Shown here piece after piece: positions 7,980 to 15,910 of a stretch of 64,000 nt of DNA (positions within the stretch are counted from its first letter, which is position 1; each line of letters begins with the position of its first letter). A model generated the notes under the pieces. The model did no database searches, was not told the DNA's origin, and saw only the letters and a list, made by a program, of their open reading frames with translations. The stretch comes from Furfurilactobacillus curtus (GTDB taxonomy: Bacteria > Bacillota > Bacilli > Lactobacillales > Lactobacillaceae), in NCBI RefSeq assembly GCF_045862785.1, contig NZ_BQXO01000006.1:34243-98242 (forward strand), in the 5' to 3' direction. Both the position numbers and the translations under genes were made by a program.

Positions 7980-8327
7980 TTAAATTGTCTGTCGATATTG
8001 ACGCCATAATGAAAGATCACCGGCGACTAAGGCGAAATCGTATTTATACATGGTGAATTGGGGTAGTAGGTAAGTTTTAGGTAATAAAAATTCGCCGATC
8101 ATTAAGGTAGTCAGGACGATCGCCAGAGCGGTTAAATAGATGGTGTTCGTCCGCTCATCCATCGGGCCAATCTGTCGGTATAAGCGCCAGCCCCAAATTA
8201 AGGCTAAGACACTCAAAAGGCTACCGAGACCGACGAAAAGATTGAAATTAAAATTATTAAGCGCGCACCACTGTTTCAGTGGGTAAAAGAACCATTCTGG
8301 AATGTCAGCGATAGATTGAATTTTCAT
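7980..8327 (-). CDS. Small membrane protein paired with XRE regulator
   Basis: 115 residues with three probable membrane segments: NLFVGLGSLLSVLALIWGW, TIYLTALAIVLTTLMIGEFLL, and a weaker LLPQFTMYKYDFALVAGDL segment. I do not recognise a catalytic motif. It starts five bases after an XRE regulator gene and almost certainly shares its transcript. Many Firmicutes carry such XRE plus multi-TM membrane protein pairs, where the membrane protein is the target or co-factor of a repressor. The function is unknown. Confidence 0.7.
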   Translation of the reverse strand: MKIQSIADIPEWFFYPLKQWCALNNFNFNLFVGLGSLLSVLALIWGWRLYRQIGPMDERTNTIYLTALAIVLTTLMIGEFLLPKTYLLPQFTMYKYDFALVAGDLSLWRQYRQTI

Positions 8328-8332
8328 GGTGA

Positions 8333-8554
8333 TTAATTCCTTTCATAACTAAATAAGTCATTAATGTCGACTTCAAAAAAATTGGCTAGCCGAAAAGCGA
8401 GTTTAAGCGTTGGCGAGTAATGGCCTTTTTCCATGACGAGAATCGTTTGCTTGGAAACGCCGACAGCTTGGGCTAATTCGGTTTGCGATAAATGGTGTAA
8501 CACTCTAAATTCGTAGACGTGATTGTTAATGTCATCCTCATGATCATGCTTCAT
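8333..8554 (-). CDS. XRE-family transcriptional regulator (YozG/Cro-like)
   Basis: A 73-residue single-domain helix-turn-helix protein. FRVLHHLSQTELAQAVGVSKQTILVMEKGHYSPTLKLAFRLANFF (read in segments) gives the full five-helix Cro/C1 fold, ending in the common EVDINDLFSYE. It is close to the short regulators that precede a small membrane protein in many lactobacilli and bacilli. An unusually acidic/histidine-rich N-terminus (KHDHEDDINNH) might bind metal, but this is only suggestive. A start with GGAGG eight bases upstream is clear. An ACCACGTGGT palindrome about 60 bases upstream (8612-8621) could be its operator. Confidence 0.88.
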   Translation of the reverse strand: MKHDHEDDINNHVYEFRVLHHLSQTELAQAVGVSKQTILVMEKGHYSPTLKLAFRLANFFEVDINDLFSYERN

Positions 8555-8680
8555 ACTGAGCCTCCTTTAGTTGCATAGTAATATTTAGTTGCCAAAAAGT
8601 AAAGTTTTATTTACCACGTGGTGATCAAAAAGGCTCCAATGTGTGCGATTACCACAAGGGTCCAGAACTAGTTTTCAACT

Positions 8681-9463
8681 TTATGCCTTTAAATACAGTT
8701 GCCGATATCGATACTTGGCAAGTAAGCCCAAGCCGACGATCAAAAGGATCAACCAAATTGTTGAAGTTGCCAGCGTCTGTTGATTAATCACGCCATTTAA
8801 GAGTTGACGACTTGCATTGGCAATCGGTGTAAATGGTTGGCGTTGAGCAAACAGTCGCACTGGCTTGGCCATTCCCGTTGTTGGCATCAACGCTGAACTA
8901 GTCATAACTAACATAATCAGGAGGTAGGAAAACCCGGTGGCCCCCGCCGTCCCATTAGCCCTTAATGAAAATGGTAGGGCGATGATGGTAATCGCCACAC
9001 CAAAGCTCACCATTAACGCGAAGGCCAGAACAGTGGTTGTCAAAGTGATGGTCGGTCGATAACCGATGAGTAATGCCGTCACCAATAACGTTATTTCGGA
9101 AAGCAACATGAAAATTACTGACGCCACCACATGGGCATTTAAAATGGCCCAACGTTTGATTGGCAGCGTATTCAAACGATCAAGCATTCCGCTGACTTTA
9201 TCATTATTGATTCGCATGCCGGTGTAGGCCGATGCACTAACCATCGTGAATAGCATGAAGCCGGGAACTGCGTAGTTGAGATACAGTTGAGTATTGTGAC
9301 CGCTTCCCGTATCAATATTGCCGCCGAAGACGTAAACGAAAAATAGCAAGAGCATGATCGGCATGACGAAGACAGTAATTAGCGTATCGGCATCGGTTAA
9401 ATTCAGTCGTGATACGCGTTGGGTCAAAGTAACCAATTGCTTAAGCGATTTCATGCCGATCAT
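8681..9463 (-). CDS. ABC-2 type transporter permease (DrrB-like)
   Basis: 260-residue membrane subunit of a drug-export type ABC transporter with six hydrophobic segments. The first is TLITVFVMPIMLLLFFVYVFGG, where an MP pair is typical of DrrB/ABC-2 permeases. It overlaps the end of the ATPase gene upstream by 23 bases. The reading frame is intact, in contrast to the three genes ahead of it, which are broken or carry a catalytic substitution. Its product may therefore be made without an active partner. Substrate unknown. Confidence 0.85.
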   Translation of the reverse strand: MIGMKSLKQLVTLTQRVSRLNLTDADTLITVFVMPIMLLLFFVYVFGGNIDTGSGHNTQLYLNYAVPGFMLFTMVSASAYTGMRINNDKVSGMLDRLNTLPIKRWAILNAHVVASVIFMLLSEITLLVTALLIGYRPTITLTTTVLAFALMVSFGVAITIIALPFSLRANGTAGATGFSYLLIMLVMTSSALMPTTGMAKPVRLFAQRQPFTPIANASRQLLNGVINQQTLATSTIWLILLIVGLGLLAKYRYRQLYLKA

Positions 9464-10358
9464 GCTGGGTAATGGTTAAAAACAACTCTTCCAGATTATG
9501 TTCAACTCGCTGCAATGATTCAATTGGTTGTTGAACAGTGGTGATCGCTTGTAGTATCTGAGCGAGCTGATCAGTAGCAAAGATGACGGTGTTATCGGTA
9601 AATTGTAGTGGCAGGCCTTGAGCGTTAAATTGCGCGTGAAGTTGGCTGACCACTGCTGGAGTCACGGTTAATTGGTACTGGGCTTGTTGCTGGTGTTTGA
9701 GTTGGTCCGGGGTGCCATCAAGCACGATTTTGTCGTGGTGTAGAAAGGCAATGTGATCAGCCAGCGCATCGGCCTCGTCTAAGTATTGAGTGGTCAAGAA
9801 AATGGTTCGTCCTGTTTGCTTAATCTCTCGGATCATTTGCCATATTTCTAAACGAATCTTGGGATCAACACTGGTCGTAGGTTTATCTAAAAAGGTAATT
9901 GAAGCATCACCAATTAAGCTCATGGCAATGTCTAAGCGGCGTCGCATGCTACCAGAATAAGTGGCTACCTTTTGATCAACAAAGCTGGCGAGGTCAAAAC
10001 GAGCGATTAGGTCATTGAGTGTTTGCTTGACATCTGGAACGTCACGTAATTTTGCGCTGAAGGTTAGATTTTGACGGCCAGTTAGATTGGCATCGACAGT
10101 TGTTGCTTGAGCATTTACACTGATCTGTTGGCGAATTTTGGCGCCATGACCAGTCAGCGAAAGATCGCCATAAAAGATTCGACCAGCATCGCTAGGAATT
10201 AGGGTGGTGAGAATCTCAATGAGCGTCGTTTTGCCGGCGCCATTTTCACCTAATAGGGTAAAAATTTCACCAGAATTAATCTTTAGGGACACATCTTGCA
10301 AGATGTGTTTTCGGCCAAAGCTTTTTTGCAAGTGATCAATTTTGATCGCTACTGTCAT
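9441..10358 (-). CDS. ABC transporter ATP-binding protein (DrrA-like) with altered catalytic residue
   Basis: 305 residues from the ATG at 10358, which has a GGAGG site. The longer frame upstream lacks one. Walker A is intact (GENGAGKT, 37-44). The signature is YSGSMRRR instead of SGGMRRR, and Walker B reads ITFLDKPTTSVDP, where family members have FLDEPT. The Walker B glutamate that activates water for ATP hydrolysis is thus Lys159 (codon AAA, one transition from GAA). The TTQYLDEAD switch region is normal for DrrA. The C-terminal domain is present. The gene lies in an operon whose first two genes are pseudogenes. I infer that the ATPase is inactive or strongly impaired. Confidence 0.85.
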   Translation of the reverse strand: MTVAIKIDHLQKSFGRKHILQDVSLKINSGEIFTLLGENGAGKTTLIEILTTLIPSDAGRIFYGDLSLTGHGAKIRQQISVNAQATTVDANLTGRQNLTFSAKLRDVPDVKQTLNDLIARFDLASFVDQKVATYSGSMRRRLDIAMSLIGDASITFLDKPTTSVDPKIRLEIWQMIREIKQTGRTIFLTTQYLDEADALADHIAFLHHDKIVLDGTPDQLKHQQQAQYQLTVTPAVVSQLHAQFNAQGLPLQFTDNTVIFATDQLAQILQAITTVQQPIESLQRVEHNLEELFLTITQHDRHEIA

Positions 10359-10360
10359 GA

Positions 10361-10712
10361 TTAGGCCTCCAATTGTTGGAAACGATTTTGGAGCTTTGCT
10401 TGAGCTTCCCGCATCCAAGTCTCACTTTGATACTCGCATAACAGATCTTCAGCAAAAGCAACTGGGCCATTACCGACGATCTGGCTTAAGGGCTGGTGAT
10501 CACTAGCGGCCTCTTGAAACAATTGGAGTAATTCATCCAGTAATTGCATGAAGGCATTGGTGCCCCCGAACTGAATTAAGTAATCCTGTAAGACCAACAT
10601 CGCTTCTCAGTACGGGGTTGGTAATTGTTCAATTTGGCGGCGATAAGTTTTGTAATGTTGCTTAGCTTCACGACTTGCTGACACGATTTGCTGACCATTG
10701 TTTAAACATCAT
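10361..10712 (-). pseudogene. DUF1048 family gene remnant
   Basis: The second gene of a PadR-DUF1048-ABC operon. The C-terminal part reads well (DYLIQFGGTNAFMQLLDELLQLFQEAA and PLSQIVGNGPVAFAEDLLCEY), matching DUF1048 proteins that often sit between a PadR regulator and a drug ABC transporter. Upstream, the same frame reads ASREAKQHYKTYRRQIEQLPTPY, then a TGA at about 10603-10605, then EAMLVLQ. The putative start (ATGATGTTTAAACAATGG, overlapping the regulator stop) is in another frame. So there is one frameshift near the start and one nonsense codon. Confidence 0.82.
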
Positions 10713-11022
10713 TAACGATCCTTTTTCAGTTGATTAATTGTTTGCTCCAAAAATTCCCAACGTTGCCAATATTGATTTAAATAATCTGTGCCAGCGGGGG
10801 TAAGTTGGTAGAATTTCCGGACGGGGGCCCTTATCTGAGGCGTTTGTTGACTTGTAAAAGTTGTTTTTTTCGAGTCGTAGTAGCACGGTATAGGGTCCCT
10901 TCGGAAATGTCGGTAAAGCCTAATTTACTTAGAAAATGGGTGATTTCATAGCCATACGTTTCACTCCAGGCAATTTTTTGAAGAATAATGCCTTCGAGAA
11001 GACCTTTCAGCATTTCTGACAT
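10712..11022 (-). pseudogene. PadR-family regulator, double frameshift
   Basis: From the ATG at 11022 (AAGGA upstream) the frame reads MLKGLLEGIILQKIAW, then TYGYEITHFLSKLGF and ISEGTLYR, a clear PadR winged-helix N-terminus. It then shifts. The next frame gives VLLRLEK, the expected recognition-wing start. A run of seven A at the following point marks a second shift, into a frame reading TSQQTPQIRAPVRKFYQLTPAGTDYL in parts and a long C-terminal helix ending KKDR and a stop overlapping the DUF1048 start. Two indels thus inactivate the repressor of the adjoining ABC operon. Confidence 0.85.
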
Positions 11023-11061
11023 GAATTGATGTTCCTTAGCTTTGGTACTCAGCATTAATTA

Positions 11062-11071
11062 GTACCGGTAC
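11062..11071. promoter_or_regulatory. GTACCGGTAC palindrome before PadR pseudogene
   Basis: A perfect 10-bp palindrome extended to ATGTACCGGTAC lies 40 bases upstream of the regulator start. PadR-type operators often contain ATGTAC/GTACAT half-sites, so this is a reasonable autoregulatory site left behind by the dead repressor. Confidence 0.4.
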
Positions 11072-11187
11072 ATAGCAATGTGAAGTAGATGGGCTGCCAA
11101 GAACCACCAGCCTAATTAATGACGCAACACTAAAAAACTCAGTTCACGCTAGTAACGGGTGAACTAAGTTAAATTTGACGCGTTGGT

Positions 11188-11931
11188 TTAACGTTTGAAA
11201 AGTCCGGCGAAAAAGCCTTTAGCCACGGAAGATACGCCGGTTAGCTCGGGATAAATTTCAATGAATTGTCCCTGATGTGATTGACCATCATTGATAATCT
11301 TACTCATTTGGTTGGCAACATTTGCCGATGAATGGAAACCTGGTAATTTAGTATTTCCGTTTAAGTCAGTCGTGGTTGGTCCAGGGTGAATGCTAAAAAT
11401 TTCAACGGGCAAATGCTGCTTGTTCAGATCTAATGCCAATGTCTGCATCATGACATTTTGGGCCGCCTTAGAAGCTTTGTAGGCCAGCGGATTCCAGTGT
11501 GGATTTGGCGCTGTTGGAATCGTGACATTGATGATGCGACCGTTACTTTTAGCTAACTGTGGCAATAGCCCTTGGGTTAACTGAGTAGTGCCAAAAAAAT
11601 TGACTTGCATCGTTGTGCGTAAATCATCCATAGATTCGGTTAGACTATCTGCTTGACTGCCGGGAATGCCAGCGTTGTTGATCAGCAACGTCAAATTGGG
11701 GGCATGCTTGGTCAAGGTCTCAATCGCTGCCGTAATGCTAGTCGGTTCGTTTAGGTCTAAAGTGATTGCGGTTGGGTTCTCAATTCCGGCACTAGTTAAT
11801 GCGCGGATGGCATTTTGACCGTGAGCGGTGGTGCGAGAACTAATGATGACTTGCCAGCCCTGTTGGCCGAGTGCTTGTGCTAGAGCAAAGCTAATCCCTT
11901 TATCACCACCGGTAATAAAAACTGTTTTCAT
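11188..11931 (-). CDS. Short-chain dehydrogenase/reductase
   Basis: 247-residue classical SDR. The Rossmann fold starts with VFITGGDKGISFALAQAL (TGxxxGI dinucleotide site). An SSR segment after beta2 suggests NADP(H) preference, NNAG is in place, and YKASK carries the catalytic Tyr and Lys. The usual catalytic Ser in the strand before it reads INVTIPT, so Thr may replace Ser. The end (GLFKR) is of normal length. It is transcribed away from a MerR regulator through a promoter with a 19-bp spacer, the arrangement by which AdhR/MerR-type activators switch on a detoxifying dehydrogenase. The substrate is unknown; an aldehyde or quinone response would fit the context. Confidence 0.9.
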   Translation of the reverse strand: MKTVFITGGDKGISFALAQALGQQGWQVIISSRTTAHGQNAIRALTSAGIENPTAITLDLNEPTSITAAIETLTKHAPNLTLLINNAGIPGSQADSLTESMDDLRTTMQVNFFGTTQLTQGLLPQLAKSNGRIINVTIPTAPNPHWNPLAYKASKAAQNVMMQTLALDLNKQHLPVEIFSIHPGPTTTDLNGNTKLPGFHSSANVANQMSKIINDGQSHQGQFIEIYPELTGVSSVAKGFFAGLFKR

Positions 11932-11976
11932 AAGAACATCTCCTAGTTTTAATCAAAACGTTTATGCGTTAAGGTT

Positions 11977-12007
11977 AGCCTACAACCTCAACCATAGTCT
12001 AGGTCAA
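11977..12007 (-). promoter_or_regulatory. MerR-type promoter with 19-bp spacer
   Basis: On the minus strand TTGACC and TAGGCT are separated by exactly 19 bases. The spacer holds an imperfect dyad (CCTAGAC...GTTGAGG). An over-long spacer with a central dyad is the signature of promoters remodelled by MerR activators, and the regulator is encoded next to it. It would drive the SDR gene. Confidence 0.7.
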
Positions 12008-12033
12008 TGCTTTTAAGCAAGAAGGTCGATAAC

Positions 12034-12489
12034 ATGGAAACTTATTCAATTCATCAAGTCGCAGAACAATTACAACTTAGTATTTCAACCATTCGTTATT
12101 ATGATCAGCAAGGATTATTACCCTTTGTGACCAAAAATAAAGCGGGTCACCGGGAATTTACCGTCGCTGATTTAGGCTTCATGCGGACGATTACCTGTTT
12201 AAAGCAAACGGGAATGGTGTTACGAGACATTCGTCAATATATTTTGTTGTGTATGGCTGGTGCCAGTAGTATCCCAGCCCGGCGACAATTATTGGCCGCC
12301 CATCGACAAGCAGTCATGGATAAGCAGGCACAATTGACCGCTGGGTTAGTGGAGATTGACCAGAAGTTAGTGCGCTATGAAGCGCCAGATGCCAAACAGT
12401 TAATTAATCAGCAAGTTACTTTTGCGATTAGTGAGAAAGAGCAACATGGTTTAGCTAATCCATTTGCAACCGATGCGTTAACGAAGTAG
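12034..12489 (+). CDS. MerR-family transcriptional regulator
   Basis: A 151-residue regulator with the winged-helix N-terminus YSIHQVAEQLQLSISTIRYYDQQGLLP, followed by the second HTH segment RTITCLKQTGMVLRDIRQYILL. A long dimerisation helix covers residues ~80-120. There is no C-terminal Cys cluster, so it is not a metal sensor of the classical type. It resembles AdhR/YfmP-like regulators that respond to electrophiles or aldehydes, though those often carry one Cys; here a Cys sits in LLCMAG. The ATG at 12034 follows AAGG. An earlier in-frame ATG at 12007 lies in the divergent promoter and is unlikely. Partner: the divergent SDR. Confidence 0.9.
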   Translation: METYSIHQVAEQLQLSISTIRYYDQQGLLPFVTKNKAGHREFTVADLGFMRTITCLKQTGMVLRDIRQYILLCMAGASSIPARRQLLAAHRQAVMDKQAQLTAGLVEIDQKLVRYEAPDAKQLINQQVTFAISEKEQHGLANPFATDALTK

Positions 12490-12539
12490 GGAGGTTATGG
12501 CGATACTGATGGCAAATTACTAAAGGGGAAGATGAACCC

Positions 12540-13085
12540 ATGCACAAGATTCGGTTAGATACTTTACAACCTGAACAAGTCGCCGACTTTTGGCAGTTAG
12601 CGTTTGCTGATCCGACGTCGGAATGGACAAAATGGAATGGCCCGTATTTTCATGACCAATTGCCGAGTCAAGCGGAATTCGTCGAACAAATCGCTTCTGA
12701 GTCATATATCAATCAACCTTTTCGTCAAGTGATTTGGGTCGGTCAACAAATGGTGGGGCTGGTGTCAGCCTACTATGAAGATGACCCCTTGAAGCGGTGG
12801 TTAGATATTGGCATCGTCATCTATGATCAAAGTATTTGGCATCAAGGAGTCGGTGCACAAGCCCTTCATCTGTGGGTTAACCAACTCTGGCAGTTAACGG
12901 ATTTACCTCACCTTGGCTTAACCACTTGGTCAGGTAACAAGCGGATGATTGCCTTAGCGGAAAAGGTTGGATTTACGCGAGAAGCAACGATTCGAAAAGT
13001 GAGATATTGGCAGGACCAGTATTGGGATTCGGTGAAGTACGGGCTCCTACGCGAAGAGTGGCTTGATAAAGAAAACGCTTACTAG
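12540..13085 (+). CDS. GNAT-family N-acetyltransferase
   Basis: 181 residues of the RimJ/RimL-like GNAT fold. IWVGQQMVGLVSAYYED forms beta2-beta3, LDIGIVIYDQSIWHQGVGAQALHLWV contains the acetyl-CoA pyrophosphate loop (Q..GVG.QA), and LGLTTWSGNKRMIALAEKVGF forms beta5 and the following helix with the N/M motif. These enzymes transfer acetyl groups to amines of small molecules, antibiotics or protein N-termini; the acceptor cannot be read from sequence. The ATG lies 50 bases after the MerR gene, so it may share that transcript. It ends before a strong terminator. Confidence 0.88.
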   Translation: MHKIRLDTLQPEQVADFWQLAFADPTSEWTKWNGPYFHDQLPSQAEFVEQIASESYINQPFRQVIWVGQQMVGLVSAYYEDDPLKRWLDIGIVIYDQSIWHQGVGAQALHLWVNQLWQLTDLPHLGLTTWSGNKRMIALAEKVGFTREATIRKVRYWQDQYWDSVKYGLLREEWLDKENAY

Positions 13086-13192
13086 AAAATAAGTTTAATT
13101 TACTTATTGCAATCAGACGCTTAGCGCTGTACGCTGAACTCGTAAAAAAGTAAACAGGCGATGACGTTCGCCAAAAAAGCAATCAAGCTGAT

Positions 13193-13236
13193 GACGCCTA
13201 CCACATGTAATTGTGTGGTAGGCGTCTTTTCTTTTT
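13193..13236 (+). terminator. Intrinsic terminator after GNAT gene
   Basis: A perfect 13-bp stem GACGCCTACCACA/TGTGGTAGGCGTC with loop TGTAATT-like, followed by TTTTCTTTTT. Confidence 0.92.
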
Positions 13237-13353
13237 GTCGAGCTACACCAGCTTGTTACCTGTGCCTAGCTCAGCCTGATCAATTGGCAAAGAGCGCCAA
13301 CAGCTCAGGCTCCACTAGTGCTCGGTAACACCCAGCTGGTTTCGCTTTGATTT
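13237..13353. repeat. Hairpin repeat family 1, copy B (tandem)
   Basis: Paired arms are ACCAGC/GCTGGT, GTTACC/GGTAAC, AGCCTGA/TCAGGCT and TTGGC/GCCAA, with conserved unpaired CTGTGCC, TGCTCG and CACCC. It starts with GTCGAGC and ends with GCTTTGATTT, directly after a terminator T-run. Copy C follows at a period of 121 bp. Confidence 0.88.
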
Positions 13354-13357
13354 GTTT

Positions 13358-13474
13358 GTCGAGCTACACCAGCTTGTTACCTGTGCCTAGCTCAGCCCGA
13401 TCAATTGGCAAAGAGCGCCAACAACTCAGGCTCCACTAGTGCTCGGTAACACCCAGCTGACTGCGCTCTGATTT
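13358..13474. repeat. Hairpin repeat family 1, copy C (tandem)
   Basis: Nearly identical to copy B, differing mainly in a few apical bases and in the distal end (CTGACTGCGCTCTGATTT). It lies 22 bases before the P-type ATPase start, so it would be in that gene's 5' untranslated region if transcribed. Confidence 0.88.
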
Positions 13475-13495
13475 CGTAGATAGGAAGTGGTGAAA

Positions 13496-15856
13496 ATGGT
13501 CGAACGGATACAGATTAATCAGCAAAATAATTTTCAATCACTTGAACAAAGCTATGTTGGTCAAGGCCTGAGTGATCAAGAACGTTTAGCCGAACGGAAT
13601 GCTAGTGGTGATAACCGGATGGTGACACAGGGATTTTCTTGGCGTCAAAGCTTATTAACGCGATTATGGGGCCCAATTCCATGGTTATTGGAATTCGCCA
13701 TTATTTTTGAAATTGGCTTAGGAAAATGGATTCAAGCGCTGGTTGTGATTGGGCTATTATTGTTCTCCGCGATTGATGGGGCAATTCAAGAACGAAGGGC
13801 ACAACGCGCGTTAAAGATTGTCCAAACGGATCTGGTGACGACTAGTCGAGTGTTGATTGACCAACATTGGCAGTCGCGTACATCGGATGAATTAGTTGTT
13901 GGGGATTTAATTCATCTGACGGCTGGTGATCTGGTGCCGGCTGATTTACGAATCGTAGCCGGCCAAGCACAAGTGGATCAATCGGCAGTGACCGGTGAGA
14001 CGGTTGCTGAAAGTCGTCGTGTCGGTGAGACACTCACAGCTGCTAGCTTAATCGTCACTGGTGATATCATTGCCCAAGTGTCGGCGGTAGGCGCGGCTAG
14101 TAGTTACGGGCGAACGGTAACCTTGACCCAGACGGCTGCGGCCCCGGGACGATTAGAGCGATTATTGTTTACGGTTGTTCGGTATCTGGCATATTTAGAC
14201 GCTGGTTTAACAGTTCTGCTCGTTATCGGGGCAGTGATTTATCACATGAACTGGCAGGAAATTTTGCCGTTACTCGTAATCCTGATTATTGCGACCATTC
14301 CCGTTTCGATGCCATCAAGTTTTACGGTTGCTAACGCGGTTGAAGCGCAAGTCTTAGCTAAGAAACATATTTTGGTCACGGGCTTAAGTGGTATTCAAGA
14401 AGCTGGGACGATGGATGTCTTACTAGTGGATAAGACCGGCACACTGACGAAGAATCAGCAACAGTTAGTCAGTGTCGTCCCTGTGGGAGACGTCAAAGAA
14501 GCACAACTCATCCAATGGGCCAAAGCAGCCACCAATCCACAAGCCAAAGATGCGATTAGTCTGGCATTGAAGCAGGCAACCAAAGCAGTCAAATTGCCTT
14601 TTGAGATTCAAAAACAGCTGCCGTTTAACGCGACGACAAAAGTAGCCCAAGCTATTATTTCCGACGCAGAAATAACGGAGACTGTCACGCTAGGTGCGCC
14701 GCAAGCGATTCTTAAGACAGTAAATCCTAAATTCACCGATGAGACTATGGCTCGCCTGGCTAAGCAAGGTCAGCGGGTACTCGCGCTAAGCATCGAAAAT
14801 GACGGACAGCCACAGTTAGCCGGATGGCTTGGTTTCTCCGATACAATCCGATCCGATACGGCTGAGCAACTTCGGGCCTTACGATCCGCTGGTATTCGGG
14901 TCGTAATGCTCACGGGCGACGACCGCTTAACCGCTCAAGCGATTGGTCATGAACTGGGACTATCTGGAAAATATGTCGCAGGTGGATTTTCCGATGATGG
15001 ATTAGATCATTTGGTTGGGATCGCCAATGTCTATCCTGATGATAAGCAGCGGCTGGTCAAACAATTTCAACAAGCTGGTCACGTTGTCGGCATGATTGGC
15101 GATGGCGTAAATGACGCTGCCGCATTGCGACAAGCCGACGTGGGGATGGCAGTCGCAAATGCGCGCGATATTGCTAAACTGGCGGCCCGTGTCGTCCTTG
15201 CTCATGCTGGATTAGATGACGTACTAACCGTGGTCAATAGCGGCCGGCGAGTATATCAACGGATGATGACGTGGACCATTACAAAATTATCGCGGACGGC
15301 TGTTTTAACGGCTTTATTGACCCTAGGATTCTTATTGACGGGTACCTTTCCAATCTCATTAAGTCTGATTGTGGTAATCGTCGTCTTGAACGATTTAGTG
15401 ACATTAGTATTAGGAACCGACCAAACAGTAGCGTTGTCGACCACTCCGCGATGGACGTTGCCACGGGTAGCAAAATTAGCAATGATGTTGGCGAGTGGTT
15501 GGTTAGTAGTTGGCTTGGGCATCGTTGGTTTGAATCACTGGTTGTGGCATGCTTCGGCCGGCTGGTTGAGTTCCATCTTATTCATGTACTTGATGTTTTC
15601 ATCAATGATGACGATTTTAATGACGCGGACGAATCAGTCTTGGTGGCAGAACCAGCCAAGTCGCTCTGTGGCAGGCATGATTGGCTTTGATGTGATTCTA
15701 ACGAGTGTGATTGCCGCAAGCGGCTGGCAAAGTGGCGCGGTGAGCTGGTCGGTGATTGGCTTGATGATTCTGCTAGTTGTATTGGTTGGCACTGGCTTAG
15801 ATGTGATTAAACAGCATTTTTATCAGCAAAAGATCATGAATCGTGGCGCTACCTAG
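13496..15856 (+). CDS. P-type ATPase, proton/cation-exporting (type IIIA-like)
   Basis: 786 residues, an ion-pumping P-type ATPase. The actuator domain carries VTGETV. TM4 has the P-rich ion-site segment TIPVSMPSSFTVANAVEAQVLAKK. The phosphorylation motif is DKTGTLTKN, the nucleotide domain includes the KGAP-like LGAPQ, and the hinge is MLTGDDRLTA with GDGVNDAAALRQADVGMA. Ten hydrophobic segments are arranged 2+2+6. The absence of N-terminal metal-binding CXXC domains and the PxxMP motif point to the plasma-membrane H+-ATPase-like group rather than Cu/Zn pumps. In lactobacilli these are linked to acid or cation stress, but the ion is not certain. The ATG at 13496 has AGGAAG upstream. Enolase follows after 54 bases. 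Confidence 0.9.
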   Translation: MVERIQINQQNNFQSLEQSYVGQGLSDQERLAERNASGDNRMVTQGFSWRQSLLTRLWGPIPWLLEFAIIFEIGLGKWIQALVVIGLLLFSAIDGAIQERRAQRALKIVQTDLVTTSRVLIDQHWQSRTSDELVVGDLIHLTAGDLVPADLRIVAGQAQVDQSAVTGETVAESRRVGETLTAASLIVTGDIIAQVSAVGAASSYGRTVTLTQTAAAPGRLERLLFTVVRYLAYLDAGLTVLLVIGAVIYHMNWQEILPLLVILIIATIPVSMPSSFTVANAVEAQVLAKKHILVTGLSGIQEAGTMDVLLVDKTGTLTKNQQQLVSVVPVGDVKEAQLIQWAKAATNPQAKDAISLALKQATKAVKLPFEIQKQLPFNATTKVAQAIISDAEITETVTLGAPQAILKTVNPKFTDETMARLAKQGQRVLALSIENDGQPQLAGWLGFSDTIRSDTAEQLRALRSAGIRVVMLTGDDRLTAQAIGHELGLSGKYVAGGFSDDGLDHLVGIANVYPDDKQRLVKQFQQAGHVVGMIGDGVNDAAALRQADVGMAVANARDIAKLAARVVLAHAGLDDVLTVVNSGRRVYQRMMTWTITKLSRTAVLTALLTLGFLLTGTFPISLSLIVVIVVLNDLVTLVLGTDQTVALSTTPRWTLPRVAKLAMMLASGWLVVGLGIVGLNHWLWHASAGWLSSILFMYLMFSSMMTILMTRTNQSWWQNQPSRSVAGMIGFDVILTSVIAASGWQSGAVSWSVIGLMILLVVLVGTGLDVIKQHFYQQKIMNRGAT

Positions 15857-15910
15857 GTTGCGATTAAATAATTGTTGTTAGCAAAGGCAAAGTAGAAAGG
15901 AAATTTAGTC

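Noticed and set aside
12007..12033. Upstream ATG for the MerR gene
   Set aside because: It lies within the divergent promoter and lacks an SD; ATG 12034 has one.
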